A stretch of DNA of 64,000 nt from Bdellovibrionaceae bacterium UBA3535 (GCA_002376845.1 DFOS01000007.1:1-64000), one strand, 5' to 3'. Shown: positions 17,903 through 27,681, counted from the stretch's first letter. The notes: generated from the sequence alone by a model not told the origin. Numbers and translations are program-made.

Positions 17903-18452
17903 AACAAGTCCGCATGATTTCTACACCATATTCACTAGCAAAAGATTCTGGGTGGTACTGCAAACCCCAAAACTTCTCGCCGCTAAGAACCATGGGCAAT
18001 TGATCCTCACTGGCCACCGCCCACAAACTTAAATCTTTTGCCGGCTCTACATAAAGGGAGTGGTAACGCATCACTTGAAACTCATTCGGCAGAGGCAAAA
18101 GACGACGAAGAAAGCTGATGGTCGAAACCTTCCCATGTACTGGGATCGAACTGATTTTCGTTAACCCGCCCAAACACTCATTTACTGCCTGTAGCCCCAA
18201 ACAAACTCCAAGCATGGGCTTATTGCCATAGTAACCCTCTATGGTTTTCAATGTTTGGGGGTAGTGACTAGGCTCTCCAGGTCCCGGTCCCAAGACAATC
18301 AAATCGGGCGAAAATTTGTGAAGGTCCGTAAAACAAAAACCGGGGGAAAATACTTTTACCAATGATCCTGGCCAAGCATTGGCACATAGGGCTGACAAAT
18401 TGTATGTAAAAGAATCAAAATGATCCAAAAGAGCGATTTTCACTTGGCACAT
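17889..18452 (-). CDS. pabA: Aminodeoxychorismate synthase glutamine amidotransferase
   Basis: The class I glutamine amidotransferase is 187 aa from the ATG at 18452 (a GTG two codons earlier is possible). It has LLDHFDSFTYNL (about 7-18), VLGPGPGEPSHYP, the nucleophile loop GVCLGLQAV (Cys about 80) and the His/Glu pair YHPESF (about 165-170). It supplies ammonia to PabB. It heads the pabA-pabB-pabC run and stands only about 70 bp from the divergent ASCH gene. TrpG is the alternative, but no trp gene is nearby. Confidence 0.9.
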   Translation of the reverse strand: MCQVKIALLDHFDSFTYNLSALCANAWPGSLVKVFSPGFCFTDLHKFSPDLIVLGPGPGEPSHYPQTLKTIEGYYGNKPMLGVCLGLQAVNECLGGLTKISSIPVHGKVSTISFLRRLLPLPNEFQVMRYHSLYVEPAKDLSLWAVASEDQLPMVLSGEKFWGLQYHPESFASEYGVEIMRTCYESF

Positions 18453-18524
18453 TCCCACTTAATTGAATAAGCATATTGCATGCTTGTTTTACTTGCTACG
18501 TTAGTTCCTATATGGAGTCAAACC

Positions 18525-18887
18525 TTGCAGCTTGACTTTGACGCCCGTTTAAAACCCGCCATTTTGCAGGGAAAAAAAACGGCGACCATACGCTATGGTT
18601 GGCGGAATGGCAAAAAAGACCCCCGCGATTACACCAAAAATGACGGCAGCGGCAATGCTCGATTCCCCGACGGCAGCGTCATCCCCCTAAAGATCGAGTA
18701 TGTGGACTTTGTCTACTACGTGTGGGAGGAAGACCATATCCACCCAGAAATTTTAAGAAGAGAAAACTACCCTCCCAACGAGGAGGGCTTTTACCAGCTA
18801 TTGCAGAGCCTCAAATCCTACTATCCCGATATGCATGTGGGCTCAGAGGTTACCATCGTCTATTTTCACTTACGACCGGATAACTAG
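18525..18887 (+). CDS. ASCH-domain protein
   Basis: The 120-aa product matches the ASCH fold: LQLDFDARLKPAILQGKKTAT then IRYGW (key GKKTATIR, where family members recognise RNA or modified nucleosides) and a C-terminal VGSEVTIVYFHL. Some bacterial ASCH proteins are amidohydrolases for N4-acetylcytidine (YqfB); others are RNA-binding. I prefer TTG at 18525 because GGAG lies 7 bases before it and the family begins here. An ATG at 18480 would add 15 hydrophobic residues without a good ribosome site. Function beyond the domain is unknown. Confidence 0.72.
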   Translation: MQLDFDARLKPAILQGKKTATIRYGWRNGKKDPRDYTKNDGSGNARFPDGSVIPLKIEYVDFVYYVWEEDHIHPEILRRENYPPNEEGFYQLLQSLKSYYPDMHVGSEVTIVYFHLRPDN

Positions 18888-18998
18888 CGCACAAATCGTC
18901 ACTTTCCACGAAGTTCTTGTAAGATTTTCAAAAAGCCCCCGTCATCTGCGCATTCTTGGCACTTTCAATATGGAACCGTAATTGCATTATATTTCAAT

Positions 18999-19211
18999 AT
19001 GAGCTGGCGTTTGTTGTTAATCTTATCCATAACTACGGTCTTGAGCTTTCAAATCGGTCGACTTGCTGGGAAAAACACCCACCAACGCTTGGAAAGTTCC
19101 ATGAACGAAATCTTGAATCAACTTCATCTGATTCAAGAAATCCATCATATGAACCACCCAAAGGTAGAGCCCACCTTGAGTTCTAACCAGGATATCGACC
19201 CGAATCTTTAA
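18999..19211 (+). CDS. Small predicted membrane-anchored protein, 70 aa
   Basis: The product starts MSWRLLLILSITTVLSFQIG, a single N-terminal membrane helix. It is followed by a polar helix with heptad-like spacing (LESSMNEILNQLHLIQEI) and a short acidic end. There is no good ribosome site. It lies 59 bp upstream of valS on the same strand. No family is recognised. An overlapping reading frame on the same strand (18956-19186) looks like non-coding composition, so I prefer this one. Confidence 0.5.
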   Translation: MSWRLLLILSITTVLSFQIGRLAGKNTHQRLESSMNEILNQLHLIQEIHHMNHPKVEPTLSSNQDIDPNL

Positions 19212-19270
19212 GCCCTTCTTGTCTAAGTCTAGAGTTTAGGCTAATCTCTTGGCATTTCTAAGGGGCCAGA

Positions 19271-21943
19271 ATGACGCAAATCGAAGATCGCTACAATCCC
19301 GGAGCCATTGAAGCCAAGATCTATCAATTGTGGTTAGATAAAAAAGCTTTTGCAGCAGAAGACCAATCCACCAAACCACCCTACTCAATCACTTTACCGC
19401 CGCCCAATGTGACTGGGGCCCTACATATTGGCCACGCTCTGGACTATACGCTGCAAGATGTGATGATTCGTTTTAAGCGCATGTCTGGCTACAATGCCAT
19501 GTGGATGCCGGGTATGGATCATGCCGGCATTGCCACGCAGTCCGTGGTGGAAAAAGATCTGGCGAAAAACGAACAAGTTCGAAGACAAGATATGGGTCGT
19601 GAAAAATTTGTCCAGCGCATATGGCAATGGAAAGAGGAGCATGGTGGAAAGATCTTGGAACAATCCAAGGCCATGGGTTTTTCCATGGACTGGGACCGCC
19701 TGCGTTTTACACTTGATGATAAATCCAACCGTGCAGTAGAAAAGGTCTTTGTCGACTTATACAAGAAAGGCTGGATCTATAAGGGCCAGCGCCTAGTGAA
19801 CTGGTCACCGAAATTGGAATCGGCCATATCAGACTTGGAAGTCGATAACCAAGAAAGAAACGGCAGTCTCTACCACATTCAATACCCCCTTGAGGACAGC
19901 AGTGAGCGCATAGAAATTGCCACTACACGCCCAGAAACACTATTGGGCGATACTGCCATTGCGGTTCACCCGAATGATGCCCGCTATACAAAGCTTATCG
20001 GCAAATTGGTAAAGCTACCCTTAAGCGAGCGAAGCATACCCATCATTGCCGATGAATATGTAGATAAGGATTTTGGCTCTGGAGCATTAAAGATTACTCC
20101 CGCCCACGACTTCAACGACTATGAGGTGGGAAAGCGGCACAATTTGGAGATGATCAATATCCTAACCAAGGATGCCCACCTAAATGATGAGGTGCCGGAA
20201 AAGTATCGCGGCCTACACGTGCAAGAGGCGCGCAAAAAAATTCTTGAAGACTTAAAGCAAGAAGGATTTCTGGTAAAAGAAGAGCCGCACAAAATGACCA
20301 CCCCCATCTGTTCACGTACTGGCTGTGTGGTGGAGCCATATTTGTCGGAACAATGGTTTTTAAAAATGCAAGAGCTAGCAAAGCCGGCTCGTCATGTTGT
20401 AGAAACCAAAACCATCGAATTTGAACCCGAGCTTTGGATAAAAACCTATTTGCATTGGCTCAATAATATCAATGATTGGTGCATTTCTCGACAACTTTGG
20501 TGGGGTCATCGCATTCCTGTTTGGTATTGTAAATCTTGTGAACATATGCAAGTAAGTGAAGAGGCTCCTAGTAAATGCGAGTCTTGTGGAAGCCAGGAGC
20601 TAAAACAAGACGAGGATGTCTTGGATACTTGGTTCAGCTCTGCTCTTTGGCCCTTCTCCACTCTTGGCTGGCCAGAAAAAAGTGAAGCTTTAAAAACATT
20701 CTATCCCAATTCTCTTTTAGTAACAGGCCACGATATTTTGTTTTTTTGGGTTGCGCGCATGATCATGATGGGTTTGGAGTTCCAAAAAGATGTACCTTTT
20801 AAAAAAGTATACTTTCACGGTTTGGTACGCGATTCACAGGGTCGCAAAATGTCCAAATCTCTAGGCAATGGCATTGATCCTCTGGAGGTGGTGGCCGATC
20901 AGGGAGCGGATGCACTACGCTTCTGCCTACTATCGCAAGTACAAAGCGGCAAAGACATTCGTTTTTCTGAACAACGCTTGGAAACGGCACGCAACTTTAA
21001 TAATAAGATCTGGAATGCTTGCCGTTTTGCTCTAGGAGCCATGCAAGAGATGGAGCTAATACAAGATCCTGCGGAGCTGAAGGGCAAGCTGAGCTTGGCG
21101 GATCAGTGGATACTTTTTAAATTGAAGAACACCATAGACCGAACCAATGAACACCTAGAGCAATGCCGCTTTTCTGATGCGGCTTCTTGTTTGTATGCAT
21201 TTACCTGGCATGAGCTATGTGATTGGTACATCGAATTCATTAAGCCCAAAGTTTATGGCGAGGATTCAGAGGCCAAAAAAATCAGTCAAAATATTTTGGC
21301 TTATACCTTTGGCCGCTGCCTGCAGCTTCTGCATCCCTTGATCCCTTTCATCACCGAAGAACTTTATAGCAAAATCCCTGGTAATGATGAGCTTTTGGCT
21401 ACTAGTTCGTATCCTACCGTTAGCAATCAAAAAAGCTGGTTAGCCCTAGCTGAGGAGGCGAAGGCAAAAAAATTAGATACCATCAAAGATGTGATCGTTG
21501 CCATTCGCAATATACGCGGCGAAAACCGCATCAAACCATCTGCAAAATTGACTGCCTATTTGCTGCCTTCCAACGACAAATTACAAAAAACCCTTAGCGC
21601 CAATAAAGATCTTATTTTACGAATGTCCGGCCTGGCTGAGTGTCAGGTCATGGAGGATACGGAAAAGCAAAAATCTGCCGTCAATATTGTCAGCGTCGAT
21701 CAAGAACAAATAGAAGTAGTGGTGCCACTGGAGGGCTTTGTTGACTTTGAAAAAGAACTAGAGCGCGTAGAAAAAAGCATAGAAAAAGTGAATAAAAACA
21801 TACAAATTTTGGAGAAAAAGCTTTCGAACGAAAACTTTGTCAATAACGCACCCGAAGAAGTGGTGTCTGCAGACAGACAGCAATTGCAGCAATTAAAAGA
21901 TGAGTTTCAGGTTTTAAATGAACAGAAACTGCGTCTTTCATAA
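19271..21943 (+). CDS. valS: Valyl-tRNA synthetase
   Basis: The 890-aa class I synthetase charges tRNA-Val. It has PPPNVTGALHIGHAL (HIGH motif, about 40-54), an editing domain (ATTRPETLLGDTAIAVHP, about 217-234), WCISRQLWWGHRIPVWYC (about 404-421), and GRKMSKSLGNGIDP (KMSKS, about 523-536). A C-x2-C...C-x2-C zinc-ribbon-like insert lies at about 421-443. A C-terminal coiled coil (about 825-885) is the usual ValRS tail. An AAGGGG site precedes ATG. It is followed closely by rnr. Confidence 0.97.
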   Translation: MTQIEDRYNPGAIEAKIYQLWLDKKAFAAEDQSTKPPYSITLPPPNVTGALHIGHALDYTLQDVMIRFKRMSGYNAMWMPGMDHAGIATQSVVEKDLAKNEQVRRQDMGREKFVQRIWQWKEEHGGKILEQSKAMGFSMDWDRLRFTLDDKSNRAVEKVFVDLYKKGWIYKGQRLVNWSPKLESAISDLEVDNQERNGSLYHIQYPLEDSSERIEIATTRPETLLGDTAIAVHPNDARYTKLIGKLVKLPLSERSIPIIADEYVDKDFGSGALKITPAHDFNDYEVGKRHNLEMINILTKDAHLNDEVPEKYRGLHVQEARKKILEDLKQEGFLVKEEPHKMTTPICSRTGCVVEPYLSEQWFLKMQELAKPARHVVETKTIEFEPELWIKTYLHWLNNINDWCISRQLWWGHRIPVWYCKSCEHMQVSEEAPSKCESCGSQELKQDEDVLDTWFSSALWPFSTLGWPEKSEALKTFYPNSLLVTGHDILFFWVARMIMMGLEFQKDVPFKKVYFHGLVRDSQGRKMSKSLGNGIDPLEVVADQGADALRFCLLSQVQSGKDIRFSEQRLETARNFNNKIWNACRFALGAMQEMELIQDPAELKGKLSLADQWILFKLKNTIDRTNEHLEQCRFSDAASCLYAFTWHELCDWYIEFIKPKVYGEDSEAKKISQNILAYTFGRCLQLLHPLIPFITEELYSKIPGNDELLATSSYPTVSNQKSWLALAEEAKAKKLDTIKDVIVAIRNIRGENRIKPSAKLTAYLLPSNDKLQKTLSANKDLILRMSGLAECQVMEDTEKQKSAVNIVSVDQEQIEVVVPLEGFVDFEKELERVEKSIEKVNKNIQILEKKLSNENFVNNAPEEVVSADRQQLQQLKDEFQVLNEQKLRLS

Positions 21944-21985
21944 AAGCACTTTGACCCCTTGAGGGGCATCTGCTCTAATGACTTT

Positions 21986-24052
21986 GTGACGAAAGCACCT
22001 TTTAACACCAGCGGTATCATCAAAAGACATCCTGACGGCTTTGGTTTTCTCCTGCCCGACGACACAAAAATTGAAGATGTTTATATACCAAAACACTCCA
22101 TGACTGGGGTCATGACCAACGACAAAGTGCAAGTGCGTGTCATGGTAAACCCTAAAGATGGCCGTCTCTATGGCGATGTGATGCGCATCGAAAAACGTGC
22201 TAGCGACAAGGTCTTCGGAGTTCTACATATCAAGCCTAATGGCAAAGGGACCCTAGAGGACAAAGAAAATCTTTGGGGTCAAAACCTAGAAATTCAGCCA
22301 CAAGACCTGCAGGGGGCAAAAAACAACCAACTTGTACAAGTCGAAATACTAAGTTTTCCTGGGCACCCAAAAGGTTTCACGGGCAAAGTCAGTAGTATTA
22401 TCGGCGAAGCAGGCGATCCACAAACGGATACTCGCAGAGCCATTATTATGCATTCCATTCCGGAGGGCTTTAGTGACAAAGCCTTAAAAGAAGCCCAAGG
22501 CTACCCAAAAGAAGTTACCAAAGAAGACATTGCCAAACGCAAGGATTTGCGTGACCGAAAATTTATCACCATAGACGGCGTAACAGCAAAAGATTTTGAC
22601 GATGCTATCTACGTGGAAAGTGATACCCAAGGATTTCATTTGTGGGTTGCCATTGCCGATGTAAGTCACTACGTAAAAGAAAACTCGGCTCTAGATGAAG
22701 ACGCTTACAACAAAGGAAACTCTTCCTACTTTCCGCACTATGTGGAACCCATGTTGCCAGAAGTTTTGAGCAATGAACTTTGCTCATTAAAACCAAATGT
22801 GGATCGCCTAACCATGGTCTGCGAGATGCGCATTGCCTACGATGGCGAATTGGAATCATACAAATTCTATGAAGGAGTCATTCATTCCCATGCGCGGGTT
22901 ACTTACGGGGAAGCGCAAGAGCTTGTTGACGGGGAAAACTTAGAAAAGTTTGCACATGTAAAAGACATGATTCTACAAGCTTCTGATCTGGCAAAAATTC
23001 TTATGGGAAAGCGCTACAAAGAAGGTTCGCTAAACTTAGAAATCCCCGAAACCGAGGTGATCATCGATGAAAGTGGCAAGCCGGTGGATATCATTCGCTC
23101 GGAACGTGTTTTTGCCCACCAAATCATTGAAGAACTGATGTTGATCACCAATGTTGCTACCGCTCGATTTATCGAAAAACACGATTATCCCGGTTTATTT
23201 CGTACCCATGAACGTCCTGACAAAGAAAAAATTGAAATCTTGCAAAGCTTTTTAAAAAGCTTTGGCTCCGACATTAAAATTGGCGAAAAATCCCTGCAAA
23301 AAAAATTAACTCGCGTCTTACAAAAATACCATGGGCACATGGAAGGTGATATACTATCTCGCCTAGTCCTACGCTCGATGAAACAAGCCTCCTACACCGT
23401 GGAGAATATTGGGCATTTTGGCTTAAACTTTGACCATTATGCACATTTTACCTCGCCAATTCGACGCTACCCTGATTTGGTAATTCATCGACAGATTAAA
23501 TCCTTAATTCCGACCCATCATTCCTACCGCAAAATAGAAGAGGATCGCCTACAGTCCATGGCCACCCATCTATCGGCAACAGAACAACGCTCTGTAAAAG
23601 CAGAACGCTTTTTGATTGGTATTAAAAGGGCTCGCTTTATACAGAGCTTTTTAGGGGATGAGTTTGAGGGGATTATTACTTCTGTTACAAAGTTTGGAGT
23701 TTTTGTTAGCCTTCGACAATACGATGTGGACGGCTTAATACGAGTAGAGGATTTAGGTGGCGATTACTTTGAGTATGACGAAGAAAGATTGGAACTCATT
23801 GGCAAACGTTCGAATTTTCGCTTCCACCTCGGCCAAACCTTACGTATCCTAGTGGCAAACGTGAATGTCGAACTAGGACAGATCGACTTTGTACTAGCAA
23901 AAGATTTTGAATTAAAGGGAAGTAATCATGATTCTGCAAAAAATCGGACAAGCAGGAAGCACTCTAAAAAGCGTAAAAAGACTAAGAAAAATCGTCGGAG
24001 TTCTGGCAAGTCACGGGTTTCAAAATCTCGCCGAAAAAATTCATCTCGATAG
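21986..24052 (+). CDS. rnr: Ribonuclease R
   Basis: The 3'-5' exoribonuclease is about 688 aa from GTG 21986; an in-frame TTG at 21959 is an alternative, and neither has a convincing ribosome site. Order of parts: cold-shock OB folds at the N-terminus (HPDGFGFLLPDD), an RNB catalytic domain with ITIDGVTAKDFDDAIYV (about 190-206), SPIRRYPDLVIHRQ (about 492-505), and an S1 domain (about 555-635). The final 40 residues are rich in Lys, Arg and Ser, like the basic tail of E. coli RNase R. That tail is encoded in DNA shared with ubiB. Confidence 0.94.
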   Translation: MTKAPFNTSGIIKRHPDGFGFLLPDDTKIEDVYIPKHSMTGVMTNDKVQVRVMVNPKDGRLYGDVMRIEKRASDKVFGVLHIKPNGKGTLEDKENLWGQNLEIQPQDLQGAKNNQLVQVEILSFPGHPKGFTGKVSSIIGEAGDPQTDTRRAIIMHSIPEGFSDKALKEAQGYPKEVTKEDIAKRKDLRDRKFITIDGVTAKDFDDAIYVESDTQGFHLWVAIADVSHYVKENSALDEDAYNKGNSSYFPHYVEPMLPEVLSNELCSLKPNVDRLTMVCEMRIAYDGELESYKFYEGVIHSHARVTYGEAQELVDGENLEKFAHVKDMILQASDLAKILMGKRYKEGSLNLEIPETEVIIDESGKPVDIIRSERVFAHQIIEELMLITNVATARFIEKHDYPGLFRTHERPDKEKIEILQSFLKSFGSDIKIGEKSLQKKLTRVLQKYHGHMEGDILSRLVLRSMKQASYTVENIGHFGLNFDHYAHFTSPIRRYPDLVIHRQIKSLIPTHHSYRKIEEDRLQSMATHLSATEQRSVKAERFLIGIKRARFIQSFLGDEFEGIITSVTKFGVFVSLRQYDVDGLIRVEDLGGDYFEYDEERLELIGKRSNFRFHLGQTLRILVANVNVELGQIDFVLAKDFELKGSNHDSAKNRTSRKHSKKRKKTKKNRRSSGKSRVSKSRRKNSSR
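23915..23920 (+). promoter_or_regulatory. Ribosome binding site of ubiB inside rnr
   Basis: AAGGGA ends 7 bases before the ATG at 23928. It lies within the rnr coding frame and decides the ubiB start inside rnr. Confidence 0.75.
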
Positions 24053-25565
24053 TTTCTCTAAAACTTCTACCAAAGAAGAGGTGCGCCATCTTTCAAATGC
24101 GGAACGGCTACGACTAGCCTTTGAAGAGCTCGGCCCTACGTTTGTCAAATTTGGACAAGTATTGGCATCTCGCCCAGATCTTGTTCCAAAAGACTTTGTG
24201 GAAGAGTTTAAAAAACTGCAAGATGATGTGAGCGCTCTTCCCTTTGAGAAGATTGAGCCTGTTCTCAATGAAGAATTTGGTGACTACAAACAAAGCTTTC
24301 AAACCTTTGATACCCAGCCATTAGCTGCTGCCTCTATTGCACAAGTACATCGTGCGGTATTGCATGACGGCTCTCGAGTCGTGGTAAAAGTGCAACGGCC
24401 CGGCATACTTAAGGTAATCCAAGAAGATCTTGGCATTCTATATAACTTAGCTAACTTAACTGAAGACTATGCTCCAGAGTTTCGTGTTTATAACCCCGTG
24501 GCAATTGTGGACGAATTCTTTAAAACACTAGAATTGGAAACCAATTTTGTAATAGAGGCCAACAATATTCTTCGCTTTCGTAATAATTTTGCTGATGATT
24601 CTGATATTTATATTCCAAAAGTTTACCTTGATTATACTTCTTCCAACATACTGGTGATGGAAGAAATTGTTGGCAAAAGACTTAGTCAAAAAGATGCTTT
24701 AAAAGACATGCATGTCGATCCCATTTTGATTGTGGAAAAAGGTCTAAAGGCTTTTTTACGAATGGTTTTTCGCGATGGTTTTTTTCATGGCGACTTGCAT
24801 GCGGGAAATATTATTGTAACCCCAGAGGAAAAAATTGCACTCATCGACTTTGGAGTGGTCGGGCGACTTAGTGTAAAAACCAGGGAGTCGATCTCAGTAA
24901 TGTTATTAGCATTGGCTCATGAGGACTACGAGCAGCTCGCCTACGAGTTCATTGATTTAGCTCCCTATCAGGGAGCTGTATTGGCGGACAAATTCGCCCA
25001 CGACCTTCGCAGCCTCTTTGCTCCTTACCATGGCCTTAGCTTTAAGAATGTAGACTCTGGGCGTCTACTTTTAGAATCTACAACCATAGCCTCACAGCAC
25101 GGCCTGAAAATTCCAAAAGAACTATTGTTGTTTTTTAAATCGGTGGTGACCATAGAAGGAATGGCTCGAGATATCATCCATGACTTTGATATTTTAAAGT
25201 ATATCGACCAGTTTTCCAGTGAAATCATCAAAGCAAAATATGATCCTTCTATGTGGCTGAAAAATTTGAGTGTGCTCAGCCGCGATTCCATTGAACTTAT
25301 AGCTAGCCTGCCAAGGCAATTGAAGCAGCTACTTAGAAAGCTAAATTCTCCGAACTACTCCACCCGTGTGCATGTAGAAGGTATTGAGGATATCAATAAA
25401 AGCCTGCGCTATTCTGCGAAAATGGTCTTTAAGGGTTTTATTATGGCAGCACTAATCATTGCAGCCGCCATGCTATTTGATAGTGAGATAAAAAGTTCCT
25501 GGCGAGAAATTCCCATAGCAAGCATTGTCCCTCTGGTACTAGCGGCTATTTTTTACTTCTTGTAG
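23928..25565 (+). CDS. ubiB: UbiB/AarF-family atypical kinase (ABC1)
   Basis: The 545-aa product has the family KxGQ motif (FVKFGQVLASRPDLVP, about 72-87), the Ala-rich loop AAASIAQVHRAV (about 132-143), VVKVQRPG (about 150-157), HGDLHAGNII (about 286-295), IDFGVVGRL (about 305-313), and two C-terminal membrane helices (about 500-545). UbiB-type ATPases support quinone synthesis or lipid handling at the inner membrane. The start is set by AAGGGA 7 bases upstream and by an N-terminus that reads as family-like (LRKIVGVLASHGFQNLAEKI). It therefore overlaps rnr by 125 bp in another frame. Confidence 0.9.
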   Translation: MILQKIGQAGSTLKSVKRLRKIVGVLASHGFQNLAEKIHLDSFSKTSTKEEVRHLSNAERLRLAFEELGPTFVKFGQVLASRPDLVPKDFVEEFKKLQDDVSALPFEKIEPVLNEEFGDYKQSFQTFDTQPLAAASIAQVHRAVLHDGSRVVVKVQRPGILKVIQEDLGILYNLANLTEDYAPEFRVYNPVAIVDEFFKTLELETNFVIEANNILRFRNNFADDSDIYIPKVYLDYTSSNILVMEEIVGKRLSQKDALKDMHVDPILIVEKGLKAFLRMVFRDGFFHGDLHAGNIIVTPEEKIALIDFGVVGRLSVKTRESISVMLLALAHEDYEQLAYEFIDLAPYQGAVLADKFAHDLRSLFAPYHGLSFKNVDSGRLLLESTTIASQHGLKIPKELLLFFKSVVTIEGMARDIIHDFDILKYIDQFSSEIIKAKYDPSMWLKNLSVLSRDSIELIASLPRQLKQLLRKLNSPNYSTRVHVEGIEDINKSLRYSAKMVFKGFIMAALIIAAAMLFDSEIKSSWREIPIASIVPLVLAAIFYFL

Positions 25566-25577
25566 ACATACCAAATA

Positions 25578-26291
25578 CTAATGACAGATCATGGCTTCAT
25601 TTGCCGGTGCATTCAGCTCGGGCAAAGACTGCATTCTTTGCGCACTCACCACAAGAGAATAGATGAAAAACACAGTCAGCAGGGCATAATTCCACTTAGA
25701 AGTCTGCAATCTTTGCAACAACGGCAAGCGATTTTGCAAATAAACCAGCGATTGTAGGGCTGGGCACGTGGAGAGCCAGAAAACAAAAATAATTCCAAGT
25801 CCCAAAATAAAAGACTGCACAGCCATGGCAGCAAATAAAAAGGTGTATAGCAGACCACAGGGAAGCATGGCACTAGAGGCACCAATCAAAAAAGCTCTAG
25901 GCTTTTCTGATAGCCTTTGGGCTCGGGTAATAAACCACTGACTGGGCTTATAAAGACGCACAAGCCAGCCCTTGATTCGCTTAGATTGCCAAAGAGCGAA
26001 GGCAAGTAAGACAATCAGCAATAAACCTAGTAAATATGGCTGCAAAGAATAAAGCAAATGCTCGCCAATTAAAGCCAGCAATCCTCCCAATATCATGTAG
26101 GAAAACAAACGCCCCACTTGGTAAAGCCACGAAAGGTAGGGCTTTTGATTGGTTGCCGCCATACAAAAAACGCCACACATACCAATGCAATGGATGGAAG
26201 ACAGTAGACCCACGACAAAGACTACCGGCAATATCAATGCCGGCGGGTAACTAGCAATCTGTGAGCGTATTTCACTCAATAGGTCCAACAA
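25578..26291 (-). CDS. TauE/SafE-family membrane protein of the cbb3 cluster (COG2836-like)
   Basis: The 237-aa product has about six membrane helices. The first contains GLLSSIHCIGMCGVFCMAA (about 28-46), a Cys-rich motif typical of the DsbD/COG2836 sulfite-exporter-like group. A second conserved segment is ASSAMLPCGLLYTFLFAA (about 137-154). Such proteins often sit at the end of ccoNOQP-ccoGHIS clusters and are thought to help copper delivery to, or assembly of, cbb3 oxidase. It overlaps ccoG by 20 bp and is the last gene of the operon. A strict CcoH role is not claimed. Confidence 0.8.
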   Translation of the reverse strand: MLDLLSEIRSQIASYPPALILPVVFVVGLLSSIHCIGMCGVFCMAATNQKPYLSWLYQVGRLFSYMILGGLLALIGEHLLYSLQPYLLGLLLIVLLAFALWQSKRIKGWLVRLYKPSQWFITRAQRLSEKPRAFLIGASSAMLPCGLLYTFLFAAMAVQSFILGLGIIFVFWLSTCPALQSLVYLQNRLPLLQRLQTSKWNYALLTVFFIYSLVVSAQRMQSLPELNAPANEAMICH

Positions 26292-27681
26292 GGGAAACCT
26301 CTTTTTCTATTAAATTTTCCCCATTCTTATTACCATAAAATACCATTGGCACCATGACATTGCCCTTGCCCTTGGTAAGTTCGGGCTGAAATCTTAGGAA
26401 AAAAGAAATTCGGCGATGCTCTCCGGCTTTTAAACTGATGGGGTTTTGCGGAGCAATCATTTCTACTCCAGAAAAATCTTCGCGAATTTCATAGCGAATT
26501 TCTTGCTCATTGGAGGTTCGGTTCTTTAAAACCAATTTATAGTGATTGGTTAAATCTCCGGTTCCCTCGATTACCTGATAAGGTTTATCATTGCCGCGCA
26601 GAATAGTAACATCCATACTATCTTTTGTTGCTACCGCATACACCAAGCCAGAAAAACCCAATGTTAAAATCAGCGAGTATAGAGCTAAACGTGGAGTTAA
26701 AATCTTCTTCTTTTTACCCTGAATCCCTTGTACTGAATCGTAACGAATTAAGCCCTTAGGTTTGTTTACCTTTGTCATAATTTCATCGCACGCGTCTATA
26801 CAAGCGGTGCAGGCAATACACTCCATTTGCACACCACGGCGAATGTCAATGCCTGTCGGGCAAACGCTCACGCAGCGGCCACAGTCCACACAATCACCTT
26901 GTTTTTCTGCTGGCACATCCTTGGCCTTTCTAGGCTCCCCGCGATTTTCATCATAGATTACAGCCAAAGAAGTATCATCCATCAAAAGAGATTGTATTCG
27001 GCCGTAGGGACACATAATGATACAGAACTGCTCACGAAACCAAGTAAAATCAAAGAGTATGAGCGCTGTGATAACAAACATAAACAGAAAGGTAAGCCAA
27101 TTTTCTGTGGGCGATGATTGCATCATGATCCATAAACGGTCACTCCCCACAAAGTAAGCTAAAAAACTATGACTAATTATAAGTCCCGCCAAAATGAACA
27201 AGGACCACTTGATTGCATACTTGGTGATTTTTTCTCTATCCCAGTTCTGCTTTGCCAATTTGATTTGCTTCAAATTGGAGCCAATCACCAAACGCTCTAT
27301 GCGGCGAAAGACCCCATCTATGAAAACCGTTTGGGGACATGCCCAGCCGCACCAAACCCTACCCCAAATGGCGGTAACAAAACCAAGGCCTAATGTACTT
27401 AACAGCAAAATAAAAAAGAGTATGGGGGTATCATGCGCCCAAAAGGTAAAACCAAAAAATGCAAATTGCCTACGTGGGATATCCAATAAAATGGACTGCA
27501 CGCCACCAATTTTGATCCAAGGAGCCAAAAGAAAAATGGCAATCAATACGGCTTGCACCACGTTTCTCCACTTACGAAAAAAACCTTTCACATAAGCAGG
27601 GAAAATATAAACGCGCCAGCCGTGTTCATCCGTGGTCGCTAGTCTTTCTTCTGGCATGTCCTTAGCTTTTACTACTTTCAT
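26272..27681 (-). CDS. ccoG: Cytochrome oxidase accessory protein CcoG (FixG/RdxA)
   Basis: The 469-aa membrane ferredoxin has several N-terminal helices with the WCGWACPQTVF motif (about 106-116). Two 4Fe-4S sets follow: CVDCGRCVSVCPTG and CIACTACIDACD (about 260-295). One more helix precedes a C-terminal Ig-like periplasmic domain. CcoG is a cupric reductase needed for cbb3 oxidase assembly. It shares ATGA with the ccoP end and overlaps the TauE/SafE gene. Confidence 0.94.
   Translation of the reverse strand: MKVVKAKDMPEERLATTDEHGWRVYIFPAYVKGFFRKWRNVVQAVLIAIFLLAPWIKIGGVQSILLDIPRRQFAFFGFTFWAHDTPILFFILLLSTLGLGFVTAIWGRVWCGWACPQTVFIDGVFRRIERLVIGSNLKQIKLAKQNWDREKITKYAIKWSLFILAGLIISHSFLAYFVGSDRLWIMMQSSPTENWLTFLFMFVITALILFDFTWFREQFCIIMCPYGRIQSLLMDDTSLAVIYDENRGEPRKAKDVPAEKQGDCVDCGRCVSVCPTGIDIRRGVQMECIACTACIDACDEIMTKVNKPKGLIRYDSVQGIQGKKKKILTPRLALYSLILTLGFSGLVYAVATKDSMDVTILRGNDKPYQVIEGTGDLTNHYKLVLKNRTSNEQEIRYEIREDFSGVEMIAPQNPISLKAGEHRRISFFLRFQPELTKGKGNVMVPMVFYGNKNGENLIEKEVSLVGPIE

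Noticed and set aside
18956..19186. 76-codon frame overlapping the small membrane protein upstream of valS
   Set aside because: Mixed, non-structured composition; the 18999 frame has an ordered membrane helix and coiled-coil pattern.
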